Position numbers and translations under genes: made by a program
From: Meiothermus ruber DSM 1279
GTDB taxonomy: Bacteria; Deinococcota; Deinococci; Deinococcales; Thermaceae
NCBI RefSeq assembly: GCF_000024425.1
Contig: NC_013946.1
Coordinates: 2,666,001-2,730,000, forward strand
Reading direction: 5' to 3'
DNA length: 64,000 nucleotides
Part shown: positions 20,846-29,529 of the stretch, one piece after another
Layout: each line of letters starts with the position of its first letter
How positions within the stretch are numbered: position 1 is the stretch's first letter
The notes under the pieces: generated by a model
Database searches by the model: none
Told to the model about the DNA's origin: nothing
What the model saw: only the letters and a program-made list of their open reading frames with translations

Positions 20846-22207
20846 ATGGCGCGAACCAAGCAAGACCTATTGCAGGAACTCAAAGACCAGCGAGTGCGTT
20901 TTCTACGCCTACAGTTCACCGATATCTTAGGCATCAACAAGGTAGTCGAGCTGCCGGTTACCCAGTTCGAGAAAGCGCTGGACGGCGAAATTATGTTCGA
21001 CGGTTCCTCCATCGAAGGGTTCGGTCGCACCGAGGTGGAGGAGTCGGACATGCTGCTCAAACCCGACTACAACACCTTTGTGGTCTATCCAAGCGACCTC
21101 GAGCCCACCACCAAAGGGGCTGTGGCCCGCCTCATCTGCGACATCGCCTACCCCGATGGCAAGCCTTTTGAGGGCGACCCCCGGCAAGCGCTCAAGCGCC
21201 AGATTGAGCGAGCCCAGAAAAAAGGCTTCGATAACCTTTATGTGGGCAGCGAGGTGGAGTTCTTTCTGTTCAACCGCAGCCCGGAGGGTGGCCCCACCAT
21301 TCACACCTACGACCGGGCCGGCTACTTCGATCTGGCCCCCACCGACAAAGGCGAGGAGGCCCGCCGGGATATGGTGGACATGCTGGTGCGGATGGGCTTG
21401 CAGCTCGAGGCCGCCCACCACGAAGGCGCCCCCGGCCAGCACGAGATTGACCTCAAATACACCGATGCCCTGCAAGCGGCCGACAACCTAACCACCCTTA
21501 AGTTTGTGGTCAAGCGAATTGCCATCAACCATGGGCTGCATGCCACCTTTATGCCCAAGCCCATTGCCGGCATCAACGGTTCGGGCTTGCATTTCCATCT
21601 GTCGCTCTTCAAAAATGGCGAGAATGCCTTTTATGAGCCAAAGGGGAGGCTCGAGGTCTGGCCCCATCAGCTTTCCAAAACCGCTCTGCAGTTCATCGCC
21701 GGCCTCTTCGAGCACGCCGAGGGCATGGCCGCCATCACCAACCCGCTGGTCAACTCCTACAAGCGCCTGACCCCCGGCTACGAGGCCCCCACCAGTGTGG
21801 CCTGGTCGGTCTCGCACCGCAGCGCCATGATTCGGGTGCCCAAGCGGCGCGGCACAGGCACCCGGGCCGAGTTTCGCTTTCCCGACCCCTCCTGCAACCC
21901 CTACCTGGCCCTGGCGGTAATCCTGGGGGCGGGCCTCGAGGGCATCGAGAACAACCTAACCCCCCCACCGCCCATCGAGCGCGACGTATACGAGCTTTCG
22001 GTGCGCGACCGGCGCAAATACCGCGTAAGCGAGATGCCCGGAACCCTGCGCGAGGCCCTCGAGGCCCTGCAAAAGAACCGGGTTATACGGGCTGCACTGG
22101 GTGAGCAAATTTATAAAGACTTCTTACATGCCAAACAGGTGGAATGGAACTCTTACCGAATCGCCGTGCACCAGTGGGAACTTGACCAGTACTTGGCCGA
22201 GTACTAG
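20846..22207 (+). CDS. glnA: glutamine synthetase type I
   Basis: A 453-residue enzyme that joins ammonia to glutamate with ATP, the main route of ammonia assimilation. Signatures in order: MFDGSSIEGFGRTE, VGSEVEFFLF with a metal glutamate, EGAPGQHEIDLKY, NGSGLHFHLSLF with the ATP and metal contacts, and RVPKRRGTGTRAEFRFPDPS with the glutamate-binding region. The C-terminal part reads DVYELSVRDRRKYRV and not the NLYDLPPEE found around the adenylylation site of enteric GSI-beta. With the length near 445-453, this favours the GSI-alpha type controlled by feedback. Confidence 0.97.
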   Translation: MARTKQDLLQELKDQRVRFLRLQFTDILGINKVVELPVTQFEKALDGEIMFDGSSIEGFGRTEVEESDMLLKPDYNTFVVYPSDLEPTTKGAVARLICDIAYPDGKPFEGDPRQALKRQIERAQKKGFDNLYVGSEVEFFLFNRSPEGGPTIHTYDRAGYFDLAPTDKGEEARRDMVDMLVRMGLQLEAAHHEGAPGQHEIDLKYTDALQAADNLTTLKFVVKRIAINHGLHATFMPKPIAGINGSGLHFHLSLFKNGENAFYEPKGRLEVWPHQLSKTALQFIAGLFEHAEGMAAITNPLVNSYKRLTPGYEAPTSVAWSVSHRSAMIRVPKRRGTGTRAEFRFPDPSCNPYLALAVILGAGLEGIENNLTPPPPIERDVYELSVRDRRKYRVSEMPGTLREALEALQKNRVIRAALGEQIYKDFLHAKQVEWNSYRIAVHQWELDQYLAEY

Positions 22208-22500
22208 CACCTAGCAGAGGTTTTTGCCGTACCGCTTGTAGCGGATGTAAGGCTTCATCGGCTGTGCGTGGTGGTCTTACTAAAACCAGTCAATGCCACT
22301 CCACCTAAAGGAGGATGCACAGGCCCTGACCTGGATCAGGAATCACACAAAGTACATAATCTTGCATTTTTATCAGGGTTGTGTAGGCTCATATTGGCTG
22401 GTTGGCAAAACATCCCCCCAGATTGACACAACGCTGCATGGGTCGGGTAAAATAGGCCAGCCAGCTAAGGCTAACTTGTTGTTCTTCAGGAGGAATCGGC
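22208..22500 (+). other. glnA-livJ intergenic region
   Basis: Contains a short hairpin (CCGCTTGTAGCGG near 22240) without a T-run, and the livJ promoter at 22423-22453. I see no tRNA or riboswitch. Confidence 0.5.
22423..22453 (+). promoter_or_regulatory. livJ promoter
   Basis: A perfect -35 TTGACA (22423-22428) and a -10 TAAAAT (22448-22453) with a 19-bp spacer. The ATG at 22501 follows a good AGGAGG site, so unlike its neighbours this mRNA has a normal leader of about 40 nt. Confidence 0.65.
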
Positions 22501-23661
22501 ATGAAAAAGCTCGCAATTCTAGCACTGGGCGCATTGGCTTTGGGTGCAGCCTCGGCCCAGTCCAACGTGATCAAGATCGCTTCGGTCTCGCCCCTGTCCG
22601 GGCCCCAGTCGGGTCTGGGCACTGCCATTGCGCAGGGTGCGCAGATGGCCATCGAGGACGCCCAGGCCCGCTTCCAGCAGCTTGGCTTCCAGCTCCAGTT
22701 CGCCCCCCAGGACGACCAGGCCAACCCCGACGTGGGCGTGGCTGTGGCCCGGCGTATCGTCAACGACCCCGACCTCTTGGGGATTGTGGGCCACCTGAAC
22801 TCCGGCGTGGCCATTCCGGCTTCGGAGATTTATAAAGACACCAACCTGGTGATGGTCTCCCCGGCCAACACCAACCCCCGCGTGACCGACCGCGGCTACC
22901 TGAGCGTCAACCGCATCTGCGGCCGCGACGACGTGCAGGGCCCGGTGGGCGCTGAGTACGCTGTTAGGATACTCAAGCGCAGCCGTCTGTTCGTGATCCA
23001 CGACAAGACCCCCTACGGCCAGGGCCTGGCCGAAGCCTTCGCTGCCCGCGCCAGAGAGCTGGGTGCTACCGTTGTGGCCCTGGTGGGCACCGAGGAAGCC
23101 TCCAACTTCCAGCCCCTGATCCTCCAGATGCGCGCCCAGCGCCCCGACCTGGTCTACTACGGCGGCATCTACGACAAGGGCGGTGTCTTGGTCAAGCAGA
23201 TGCGCGAGCGCGGCATTACCGCCACCTTCATGGGCGGCGACGGTCTGGACGCCTCCGACCTGGTCAAAATCGCCGGCTCGGCCTCCAAGGGTGTGCTCTT
23301 CACCACTACCGCCGGCCCCATCAGCACCCTGCCCAAAGCCGCGGCCTTTGCCCAGCGCTATAAAGCCAAGTTTGGCAAAGACCCCGAGGCCTATGCGGTG
23401 TATGCTTACGACTCGGCCAACGTCATCCTAGCTGGCCTCGAGGCTGCCATCAAAGCCAATAATGGCCGTAAGCCCACCCGTGAGCAGGTGGCCCGTGCGG
23501 TGCGCGAGGTCAAGATGGACGGCCTCACCGGTCGCATTGAGTTCGACAGCAAGGGTGACCGCAAGCTTTCCGACTACTACGTCGTAGGCTTGAAAGAGGC
23601 CAAGTACCCCGGCGAAGTACTGCGCGTGATTCAGTTCGCACCCCCGGCTGCTCGCCAGTAG
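22501..23661 (+). CDS. livJ: branched-chain amino-acid ABC transporter, substrate-binding protein
   Basis: A 386-residue periplasmic binding protein of the Leu/Ile/Val family. A Sec signal peptide (MKKLAILALGALALGAASAQ) is followed by IKIASVSPLSGPQSGLG, the family start, then LGIVGHLNSGVAIPAS, MVSPANTNPRVTDRG and the hinge-region block YAVYAYDSANVILAGLEAA. It binds an amino acid and hands it to the LivHMGF complex encoded 445 bp downstream. A strong terminator separates it from the permease genes, so it can be made in excess. The exact ligand is not visible; Leu/Ile/Val or a broader range are likely. Confidence 0.93.
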   Translation: MKKLAILALGALALGAASAQSNVIKIASVSPLSGPQSGLGTAIAQGAQMAIEDAQARFQQLGFQLQFAPQDDQANPDVGVAVARRIVNDPDLLGIVGHLNSGVAIPASEIYKDTNLVMVSPANTNPRVTDRGYLSVNRICGRDDVQGPVGAEYAVRILKRSRLFVIHDKTPYGQGLAEAFAARARELGATVVALVGTEEASNFQPLILQMRAQRPDLVYYGGIYDKGGVLVKQMRERGITATFMGGDGLDASDLVKIAGSASKGVLFTTTAGPISTLPKAAAFAQRYKAKFGKDPEAYAVYAYDSANVILAGLEAAIKANNGRKPTREQVARAVREVKMDGLTGRIEFDSKGDRKLSDYYVVGLKEAKYPGEVLRVIQFAPPAARQ

Positions 23662-23680
23662 GGTTGCTTATCCATCAAAG

Positions 23681-23706
23681 GCCCCCGTTTGCGCGGGGGC
23701 TTTTTT
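23681..23706 (+). terminator. intrinsic terminator of livJ
   Basis: GCCCCCG / CGGGGGC with a 6-nt loop, then TTTTTT. Confidence 0.9.
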
Positions 23707-23782
23707 GTTTGTTCCAGAAAAACCTCCAGGTACAGCCCACAGAACCCCCCCATCGGCCGGTCGCGCGCTTCTGGATTTATAC

Positions 23783-23836
23783 GCATTTCGGTAGTATCGT
23801 TCACGGTGGCAAGCCTAAACGATACTACCGAAATGC
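23783..23836 (+). repeat. 19-bp perfect inverted repeat
   Basis: The left arm at 23783-23801 and the right arm at 23818-23836 match over all 19 bases around a 16-nt loop (arm GCATTTCGGTAGTATCGTT). TTTTCT follows the right arm. It is far longer than a usual terminator stem. Confidence 0.85.
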
Positions 23837-23856
23837 TTTTCTACTCCCTTCGGTCG

Positions 23857-23904
23857 GCTTGAATCCTTCACCTCTGACTACGCAGGGCGGTGAAGGATTC
23901 AAGC
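23857..23904 (+). repeat. 16-bp perfect inverted repeat
   Basis: Arms GCTTGAATCCTTCACC at 23857-23872 and its exact complement at 23889-23904, again with a 16-nt loop. It lies 20 bp after the first large hairpin. Confidence 0.85.
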
Positions 23905-23943
23905 AAAAACGGTATTAGAAGCTTTTTTACGGAAATATCAAGG

Positions 23944-23963
23944 AACTGACCCGATGGTCAGTT
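23944..23963 (+). terminator. AACTGACC hairpin with short T tail
   Basis: An 8-bp perfect stem with a CGAT loop ending in TTTT. It may act as a weak terminator or attenuator before livHMGF. Confidence 0.5.
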
Positions 23964-24079
23964 TTATCCAAATTTTCAGCATTGCCAACCCGTTGTCAGG
24001 TTGGTTTGCAGCCTATATACTCTGGCAGGCTAAAGCTGGAAAGAACGCACGCTTGTATGGTTTTTTATGCGTGTGTTCG

Positions 24080-24085
24080 TATAAT
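24080..24085 (+). promoter_or_regulatory. -10 box of the livHMGF operon
   Basis: A perfect TATAAT lies 21 bp before the livH start. The best -35 candidate, TTGTAT at 24053, is 21 bp away, wider than normal. A transcript from here would have about 15 nt of leader with AGGAGG. Confidence 0.55.
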
Positions 24086-24106
24086 CATAAAGACTAGGAG
24101 GTTTAC

Positions 24107-25087
24107 TTGACGGTTGCAGATCTGTTTGCCATCCTACCGCAAACCCTGCTCGAGGGGCTGCTTTTGGGGTTCGTATATGCCATGGTGGCCCTGGGGTACA
24201 CCATGGTTTATGGGGTGCTGGGGCTGATTAATTTTGCCCACTCCGAGGTGTTCATGATCGGGGCGGTGATCGGCCTCGAGGTCTTCCGCTTCTGGGGCAA
24301 TCCCGAATCACCGGTGATCGCCAATCCGTTTGTGCTGCTCTTGGTGGCCCTGATTTTTGCCGCGGTGGGTTCGGGCATCATGGCTGTTCTGGTTGAGCGC
24401 TTCGCTTACCGGCCCCTGCGCAAGCGGGGCAGCAAAAACATCCTGGTGCCCATGATCACGGCCATTGGGGTCTCGTTTTTGCTGCAAGACCTGACCCGTA
24501 TCTACGCCGCGCTGCGCCACAATGAGTTCAACATGCAGTACCGTACCTACGACGCTCTGAACCAGACCTTTGAGCTGCCCTTTCAGACCATCATTCAGGT
24601 CAAGGGCATCATCATCATCGTGGTCTCCATCCTGATGCTCATCGGGCTCACCTACCTGGTCAACCGCACCAAGCTGGGCAAGGCCATCCGGGCCGTCTCA
24701 CAGGATATGCAAACGGCCTCCCTGATGGGTATCAACCCCGATGTGATCATCTCGCGCACCTTCTTGATTGGGGGTTCGCTGGGCGGGGTGGCAGGGGTTT
24801 TGTTTGGCCTGCTCTACACCAACGTAACCCCCTACTCCGGGGTGCTGCCAGGGCTCAAAGCCTTTACTTCGGCGGTGCTGGGGGGCATCGGTAACATCCC
24901 CGGTGCAATGGTCGGGGGGCTTATTCTGGGCCAGCTCGAGACCCTTTCGGGCACCTACCTGCCCTTCCTAACCAACGGCAACTTTGGCACCGAGTACAAA
25001 GATGTGTTTGCTTTCCTGACACTGGTGCTGCTGCTGCTGTTCAGACCACAAGGCATCTTTGGTCAGAATGTGAGTGAGAAGGTATGA
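24107..25087 (+). CDS. livH: branched-chain amino-acid ABC transporter permease LivH
   Basis: A 326-residue integral membrane protein with about eight helices, one of the two pore subunits. It shows the LivH pattern AMVALGYTMVYGVLGLINFAHSEVFMIGA near the start and the EAA-like loop with SLMGINPDVIISRTFLIGG and AFTSAVLGGIGNIPGAMVGG. The start is TTG at 24107, placed six bases after AGGAGG. It overlaps livM by four bases (ATGA), a sign of coupled translation. Confidence 0.93.
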   Translation: MTVADLFAILPQTLLEGLLLGFVYAMVALGYTMVYGVLGLINFAHSEVFMIGAVIGLEVFRFWGNPESPVIANPFVLLLVALIFAAVGSGIMAVLVERFAYRPLRKRGSKNILVPMITAIGVSFLLQDLTRIYAALRHNEFNMQYRTYDALNQTFELPFQTIIQVKGIIIIVVSILMLIGLTYLVNRTKLGKAIRAVSQDMQTASLMGINPDVIISRTFLIGGSLGGVAGVLFGLLYTNVTPYSGVLPGLKAFTSAVLGGIGNIPGAMVGGLILGQLETLSGTYLPFLTNGNFGTEYKDVFAFLTLVLLLLFRPQGIFGQNVSEKV

Positions 25088-26517
25088 GCCCGTTCATGCT
25101 TCCTTTTACCGTGGTCTTCACGGCCCTCTCCGTACTCGGGGCCTTTCTAGCACCCCAAAATGGACTGACCAACCTGGCCATGCTGCTCTCGGTTGGACTG
25201 GTCAGCCTGGGCCGGCTGCCCACCGCCTGGCGCTCGGGCTTGCTGGCCGTGCTGGCCTTGGCCCTGACGCTCCTGCTGCGGCTCAACCCCAGCGATAAGC
25301 TGGCCTTTTATGGCCTGCTGGGGGTGCTGGTAGCAGCGTTTTTGCTGCCCAACCTGAGCACCCTGGTGCGCGTTGCGCTGGGGGCGGCCATCCTGTTCAT
25401 TGCCGTGCCCATTGCCGGGCTTACCAACTCGTTCCTGTTCGAGCTGGGCATCCAGATCGGTATTTTTGCGGCCCTGGCTCTGGGCCTCAATGTGGTGGTC
25501 GGGCAGGCCGGGCTGTTAGACCTCGGTTTTGCGGCTTTCTTCGCCATTGGAGCCTACACCTGGGGCATCTTTGGCTCGCCACAGGCAGCCCAGTTCATCC
25601 CCGGTTACCCCTCGGAGGGCCTGCCGGGCAACTACCTCTACTTATTCATGGCCCTGGCGGTTATAACAGCGGCCATTACCGGGGTGCTTATCGGTTTACC
25701 AGCCCTGCGCTTGCGGGGCGACTATCTGGCTATTGTGACCCTGGGCCTGGGTGAGGTGGTACGGGTCTTCGCCAACAACCTCGACAAGCCCCTCAACATC
25801 ACCAACGGCCCACAGGGCATTACCCCAGTCAACCGACCGGAGGTGGGGCCGCTCACCGAGTTCCTGCGGGCCATTGGGGCCGAACGCCTGTACGGTCGGC
25901 CCATTGACGAACCCATCGCCTATGCGTTTTTCTTCTACCTGCTGGTGCTGGTGGTCATCGGCATTGTGGTGCTGGTCAACATCCGGCTGGCCAACTCCCG
26001 CTTTGGACGGGCCTGGGTAGCCATCCGCGAGGATGAAATTGCCGCCAAGGCCATGGGCATTCCGCTTCTGCCCACCAAGCTCTTGGCTTTCGCCACCGGC
26101 GCGGCCTTCTCCGGTGCGATGGGGGCCATTTTCGCCGCCAAGCAGACCTTCGTAAGCCCCGAGTCCTTTACCCTGCAAGCCTCCATTAATATTCTGGCCT
26201 TCGTGATTCTGGGCGGCATGGGCTCCATCGGTGGCGCGGTGGTGGGTGCGGCGGCGGTCACGGTGCTCAACATCGGCATCCTCAAGGACTTCTCCGACCT
26301 CCTGAACACCTGGCGCCAGACCGGGGTGACCATCCTGGGCTATAACATGGCCAACCTGCCTCCCCAGCTCAACCCCGCCAAGTACGAGCGCCTGGTCTTC
26401 GGATTGATTCTGATTCTGATGATGATCTTCAGGCCTGAGGGGCTTATACCCGAGCAAAGGCACCGGGCCGAACTACAGGAAGCCCGTCAGGAGGCCAAGG
26501 AAGGTGGTGGCAAGTGA
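25084..26517 (+). CDS. livM: branched-chain amino-acid ABC transporter permease LivM
   Basis: The second pore subunit, 477 residues. The conserved core runs from about residue 125 (ALGLNVVVGQAGLLDLGFAAFFAIGAY) through RGDYLAIVTLGLGEVVRV to AFVILGGMGSIGGAVVGAA near the end. The N-terminal 120 residues add four or more extra hydrophobic helices not found in short LivM proteins of about 320 residues. Such long forms are known in the family. It overlaps livH and livG. Confidence 0.92.
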   Translation: MSPFMLPFTVVFTALSVLGAFLAPQNGLTNLAMLLSVGLVSLGRLPTAWRSGLLAVLALALTLLLRLNPSDKLAFYGLLGVLVAAFLLPNLSTLVRVALGAAILFIAVPIAGLTNSFLFELGIQIGIFAALALGLNVVVGQAGLLDLGFAAFFAIGAYTWGIFGSPQAAQFIPGYPSEGLPGNYLYLFMALAVITAAITGVLIGLPALRLRGDYLAIVTLGLGEVVRVFANNLDKPLNITNGPQGITPVNRPEVGPLTEFLRAIGAERLYGRPIDEPIAYAFFFYLLVLVVIGIVVLVNIRLANSRFGRAWVAIREDEIAAKAMGIPLLPTKLLAFATGAAFSGAMGAIFAAKQTFVSPESFTLQASINILAFVILGGMGSIGGAVVGAAAVTVLNIGILKDFSDLLNTWRQTGVTILGYNMANLPPQLNPAKYERLVFGLILILMMIFRPEGLIPEQRHRAELQEARQEAKEGGGK

Positions 26518-27320
26518 GTGAGCTAGCCCTGGATGTACAAAACGCCACCAAAAAGTTTGGCGGCTTGGTGGCGGTCAACAACGTGAGCCTTCAAGTACGA
26601 CCCAAAGAAATCTTCTCGGTGATTGGCCCCAACGGGGCCGGCAAAACCACCTTCTTCAACCTGTTGACCGGAATTTACAAGCCCGATACCGGCAAGGTGG
26701 TGTTTTTTGGGAAAGACATCACCGGCTACTCGCCGGATAAAGTAGCCCGCACCGGCATTGGTCGCACCTTCCAGAACATCCGGCTGTTCAAGGCCATGAC
26801 CGTGCTGGAGAACGTGCTGGTAGGGCACCACAGCCTCACCCATCAGAGCTACCTGGACGTGCTGTTGCATACCCCGCGCTTTCACGCCTCGGAGCGGAAG
26901 GCGAAAGCGCGGGCCATGGAGCTGCTGGCCTACATGAACCTGGACAAGCGGGCCGAAGAGCTGGCCTCGGGGCTTTCGTATGGGGAGCAGCGCCGCCTCG
27001 AGATCGCCCGGGCCCTGGCCCTGGAGCCCAGGCTGTTGTTTCTGGACGAACCGGCAGCCGGCATGAACGAGCAGGAGACCGAAGACCTCAAGGTGCGGGT
27101 GCGCAAGCTGCGCGACGACCTGGGTCTGACCATCGTGCTGATCGAGCACGACATGGCTATGGTAATGAGCATCTCGGATCGGATTGCGGTGCTCGAGTAC
27201 GGCTCCAAGATTGCTGAGGGGCTACCCGCTGAGATCCGGAGCAACCCTCGGGTTATCGAGGCCTATTTGGGCAAAGGTGCCGCCGGGCAGGCTGGAGGGG
27301 GTACCCATGCCTCTGCTTGA
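26514..27320 (+). CDS. livG: branched-chain amino-acid ABC transporter ATPase LivG
   Basis: A 268-residue cytoplasmic ATPase. Walker A is GPNGAGKTTFFN, the Q-loop is RTFQNIRLF, the ABC signature LSYGEQRRLEIARAL, Walker B LLFLDEPAAGMNEQE and the switch histidine is in LIEHDMAMVM. The wording NQxET after Walker B is typical of LivG. The start is GTG within the livM stop (GTGA overlap), and its last bases overlap livF by 14. Confidence 0.93.
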   Translation: MSELALDVQNATKKFGGLVAVNNVSLQVRPKEIFSVIGPNGAGKTTFFNLLTGIYKPDTGKVVFFGKDITGYSPDKVARTGIGRTFQNIRLFKAMTVLENVLVGHHSLTHQSYLDVLLHTPRFHASERKAKARAMELLAYMNLDKRAEELASGLSYGEQRRLEIARALALEPRLLFLDEPAAGMNEQETEDLKVRVRKLRDDLGLTIVLIEHDMAMVMSISDRIAVLEYGSKIAEGLPAEIRSNPRVIEAYLGKGAAGQAGGGTHASA

Positions 27321-28020
27321 AGTCAAGGACATCCACACCTACTACGGCCATATCCACGCGCTTAAGGGCGTCTCGCTCACGGTTGAGGAGGGTGAGATCG
27401 TGACCCTGATTGGCGCCAACGGCGCGGGCAAGAGCACCACCCTGCGCACCATCAGCGGGATGAACAAGCCCCGCAAGGGCGAGGTGCTGTACCAAGGCAG
27501 CCCCATCCACAAGCTGCCCGCTGACAAGATCGTGGGGCTGGGCATTGGGCACGTGCCCGAAGGGCGGCGCATCTTCCCGCGCATGACGGTGGAGGAGAAC
27601 CTGGATATGGGCGGCTTTCTCATCCGCGACCCCAAAGTGGTGCAGGAGCGCAAGGAGCAGGCCTTCACCCTCTTCCCCCGCCTGGCTGAGCGCCGCAACC
27701 AGAAGGGGGGCACGCTTTCGGGTGGCGAGCAGCAGATGCTGGCCATTGGCCGCGCCCTGATGCAAGACCCCAAGCTGCTGCTGATGGACGAGCCCTCGAT
27801 GGGCCTGGCCCCGGTGCTGGTGGATTTTATCTTCGAGATCATCCAGAAGCTCAACCAGCAGGGCAAAACCATTCTGCTGGTAGAGCAGAACGCCCGGCTG
27901 GCCTTGCAGATTGCCCACCGGGGCTATGTGTTGCAGACCGGTCAGCTCACCATGAGCGGCCCGGCTAAGGAGCTGGCAGCCCGGCCCGAGATTCAGGAAG
28001 CCTACCTGGGTGGCCACTAG
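27307..28020 (+). CDS. livF: branched-chain amino-acid ABC transporter ATPase LivF
   Basis: A 237-residue cytoplasmic ATPase, partner of LivG. Walker A GANGAGKSTTLRTISG, the LivF-type block GIGHVPEGRRIFPRMTVEENL, signature LSGGEQQMLAIGRAL, Walker B LLLMDEPSMGLAPVLV and switch LLVEQNARLALQ. The ATG at 27307 (MPLLEVKDIHTYYG) is chosen because the ATPase fold begins here; an earlier in-frame codon at 27184 would sit deep inside livG. Confidence 0.93.
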   Translation: MPLLEVKDIHTYYGHIHALKGVSLTVEEGEIVTLIGANGAGKSTTLRTISGMNKPRKGEVLYQGSPIHKLPADKIVGLGIGHVPEGRRIFPRMTVEENLDMGGFLIRDPKVVQERKEQAFTLFPRLAERRNQKGGTLSGGEQQMLAIGRALMQDPKLLLMDEPSMGLAPVLVDFIFEIIQKLNQQGKTILLVEQNARLALQIAHRGYVLQTGQLTMSGPAKELAARPEIQEAYLGGH

Positions 28021-28037
28021 CCTTAGAGGAGCGACCT

Positions 28038-28382
28038 ATGAAAACCAAGTATGCCCAGTCCGCCAGTCTGAGGGGCCTCGAGGTGCCCGGCGCGGTGCTG
28101 CGCCCTTTTGCCGGTGAGCATCTGATGCTGCTGCGGGCCGAGGGGAAAGCAGGCTCGCCCCTGGCCGCCCACGCCCACCCCCACGAGCAGATCACCCTGG
28201 TGGTCTCGGGGCGGCTGCGCATGCGGGTTGGGGAGGAGTGGCTCGAGCTCGGCGCAGGTGACCTGGTGCACGTTCCCTCCAACGTGGAGCACGAGGTGCT
28301 TTTCCTTGAGGACAGCGTGGTGTTTGACGCCTTTCACCCGGTGCGGCAGGATTTGCTCGAGCGGCTCGAGGCCCAAAAATAG
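28038..28382 (+). CDS. small cupin-domain protein
   Basis: A 114-residue single-domain cupin. Motif 1 is AHAHPHEQITLVVSGRLRMRVG, with the metal histidines and glutamate, and motif 2 is ELGAGDLVHVPSNVEHEV. Such small cupins act as metal-dependent enzymes or effector-binding proteins. It follows livF by 17 bases with GAGGAG before the ATG, so it is probably co-transcribed. The function is unknown. Confidence 0.82.
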   Translation: MKTKYAQSASLRGLEVPGAVLRPFAGEHLMLLRAEGKAGSPLAAHAHPHEQITLVVSGRLRMRVGEEWLELGAGDLVHVPSNVEHEVLFLEDSVVFDAFHPVRQDLLERLEAQK

Positions 28383-28386
28383 TTCC

Positions 28387-28932
28387 ATGCAGCAGGAGGT
28401 CACCACCTACTACCTGGAGATGCGCGCCCCCCATGAACTACGCCCCAAGCGCGTTGAGATGGAGGGGTTGCAGCTTATCAAAGCCGAAATTCCCAGCGCC
28501 GAGTTGCAGCACTTCCTCTACCGCAGCGTGGGCGGCGACTGGTACTGGTACGAAAAGGCCGACTGGACGTATCAGCAGTGGCTCGAGTACGCCCAGAACC
28601 CCCACCTGCATACCTGGGTGCTGTTTCTGAAAGGTACGCCGGCGGGTTACTTTCAGCTCGAGGTGCAGCCGGATAACCAGGTGCAGATCGTGTATTTCGG
28701 CCTACTGCCGCAGTTTAGCGGGATGGGGCTGGGGGGGCATCTCTTGACCTGTGCGCTCGAGGAGGCCTGGCGCCTGGGGGCCAAGCGGGTCTGGGTGCAT
28801 ACCTGCTCACTGGATAGCCCGGCGGCCCTGGTTAACTACCAGGCCAGGGGTATGCGGCTTTATAAGTCTGAGACTAAAGCAATGGAAATTCCCGAGCGGA
28901 CACCAGGCCCCTGGCCGGGCGCCCATGGTTAG
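28387..28932 (+). CDS. GNAT-family N-acetyltransferase
   Basis: A 181-residue acetyl-CoA-dependent acyltransferase. The core GNAT region is PAGYFQLEVQPDNQVQIVYFGLLPQFSGMGLGGHLLTCALEEA, where QFSGMGLGGHLL is the acetyl-CoA pyrophosphate loop, and VHTCSLDSPAALVNYQARGMRLYKSE is the C-terminal block. The start ATG is at 28387, four bases after the cupin stop. The last four bases overlap the convergent YkvA gene. Substrate unknown. Confidence 0.85.
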   Translation: MQQEVTTYYLEMRAPHELRPKRVEMEGLQLIKAEIPSAELQHFLYRSVGGDWYWYEKADWTYQQWLEYAQNPHLHTWVLFLKGTPAGYFQLEVQPDNQVQIVYFGLLPQFSGMGLGGHLLTCALEEAWRLGAKRVWVHTCSLDSPAALVNYQARGMRLYKSETKAMEIPERTPGPWPGAHG

Positions 28933-29309
28933 TTTAGAGACGGCTCCCCAAACCACTCATCTGCTTTTCGTCGAGCCTGCTCCTTGATGGCGGGGGTGAT
29001 GTGCGCAGCCACCGTACCAATGGCCACCAGCAGGACGCTTAAATCGTCGGTGAAGCCCACCAGTGGGGCTAGGTCGGCCACCAGATCGAAGGGCAGGATA
29101 AAGTAAACCAGCGCGCCCACGATGGTACGCTTGGCCCAGGCCGGGGTCTCCGGGCGCTTTAGGGTGTAGTACAGCCAGAGCGCTTTTTCCACCACCTCGC
29201 GGCCTGCCTTACGGGCAAACTTTTGTAGTTTGTGCCAGAAGGCGGTTTCGCTGTAGCGCTCGGCTGCGTTAACCTCAACCACGTGCAGTCTCTGAATCTC
29301 GTTACCCAT
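28929..29309 (-). CDS. YkvA family (DUF1232) membrane protein
   Basis: A 126-residue protein with the DUF1232 core at about residues 55-100: PAWAKRTIVGALVYFILPFDLVADLAPLVGFTDD. The PFDLIPD-like motif between two hydrophobic helices marks the family. The role is not known; it is a small inner-membrane protein. The ATG at 29309 follows AGGAGGGCTAACT. Confidence 0.85.
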   Translation of the reverse strand: MGNEIQRLHVVEVNAAERYSETAFWHKLQKFARKAGREVVEKALWLYYTLKRPETPAWAKRTIVGALVYFILPFDLVADLAPLVGFTDDLSVLLVAIGTVAAHITPAIKEQARRKADEWFGEPSLN

Positions 29310-29394
29310 AGTTAGCCCTCCTGATCAACAAGAGGTATATATCTCATGGTAGCAGGTAGCCTGCGAGATGGCTCGAGCCCGCACAGACCCCCCC

Positions 29395-29422
29395 TTTACG
29401 TTCTAAGCGGCAGGTGTATACT
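29395..29422 (+). promoter_or_regulatory. promoter of the peptide-type SBP gene
   Basis: -35 TTTACG (29395-29400), 16-bp spacer, -10 TATACT (29417-29422). The ATG lies 107 bases downstream with AGGAGG, so this gene has a long leader. Confidence 0.6.
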
Positions 29423-29529
29423 TCGCTCTGTAGTTATATCTACCGAGTCCTGGTCAGGTTGCTTGAAGCAAAAGTCGTTTATTTGCAGCGTTTCAGCGCT
29501 CGAGCCAGGCTCGAGGTAGGAGGAAGCAG

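Larger units (their letters stand above)
23662..24106 (+). other. 445-bp region with serial hairpins between livJ and livH
   Basis: It holds the livJ terminator (23681-23706), two long perfect hairpins (23783-23836 and 23857-23904), two shorter ones (23944-23963 and 23985-24004), and a consensus -10 TATAAT at 24080-24085 before livH. No gene is seen. Confidence 0.7.
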
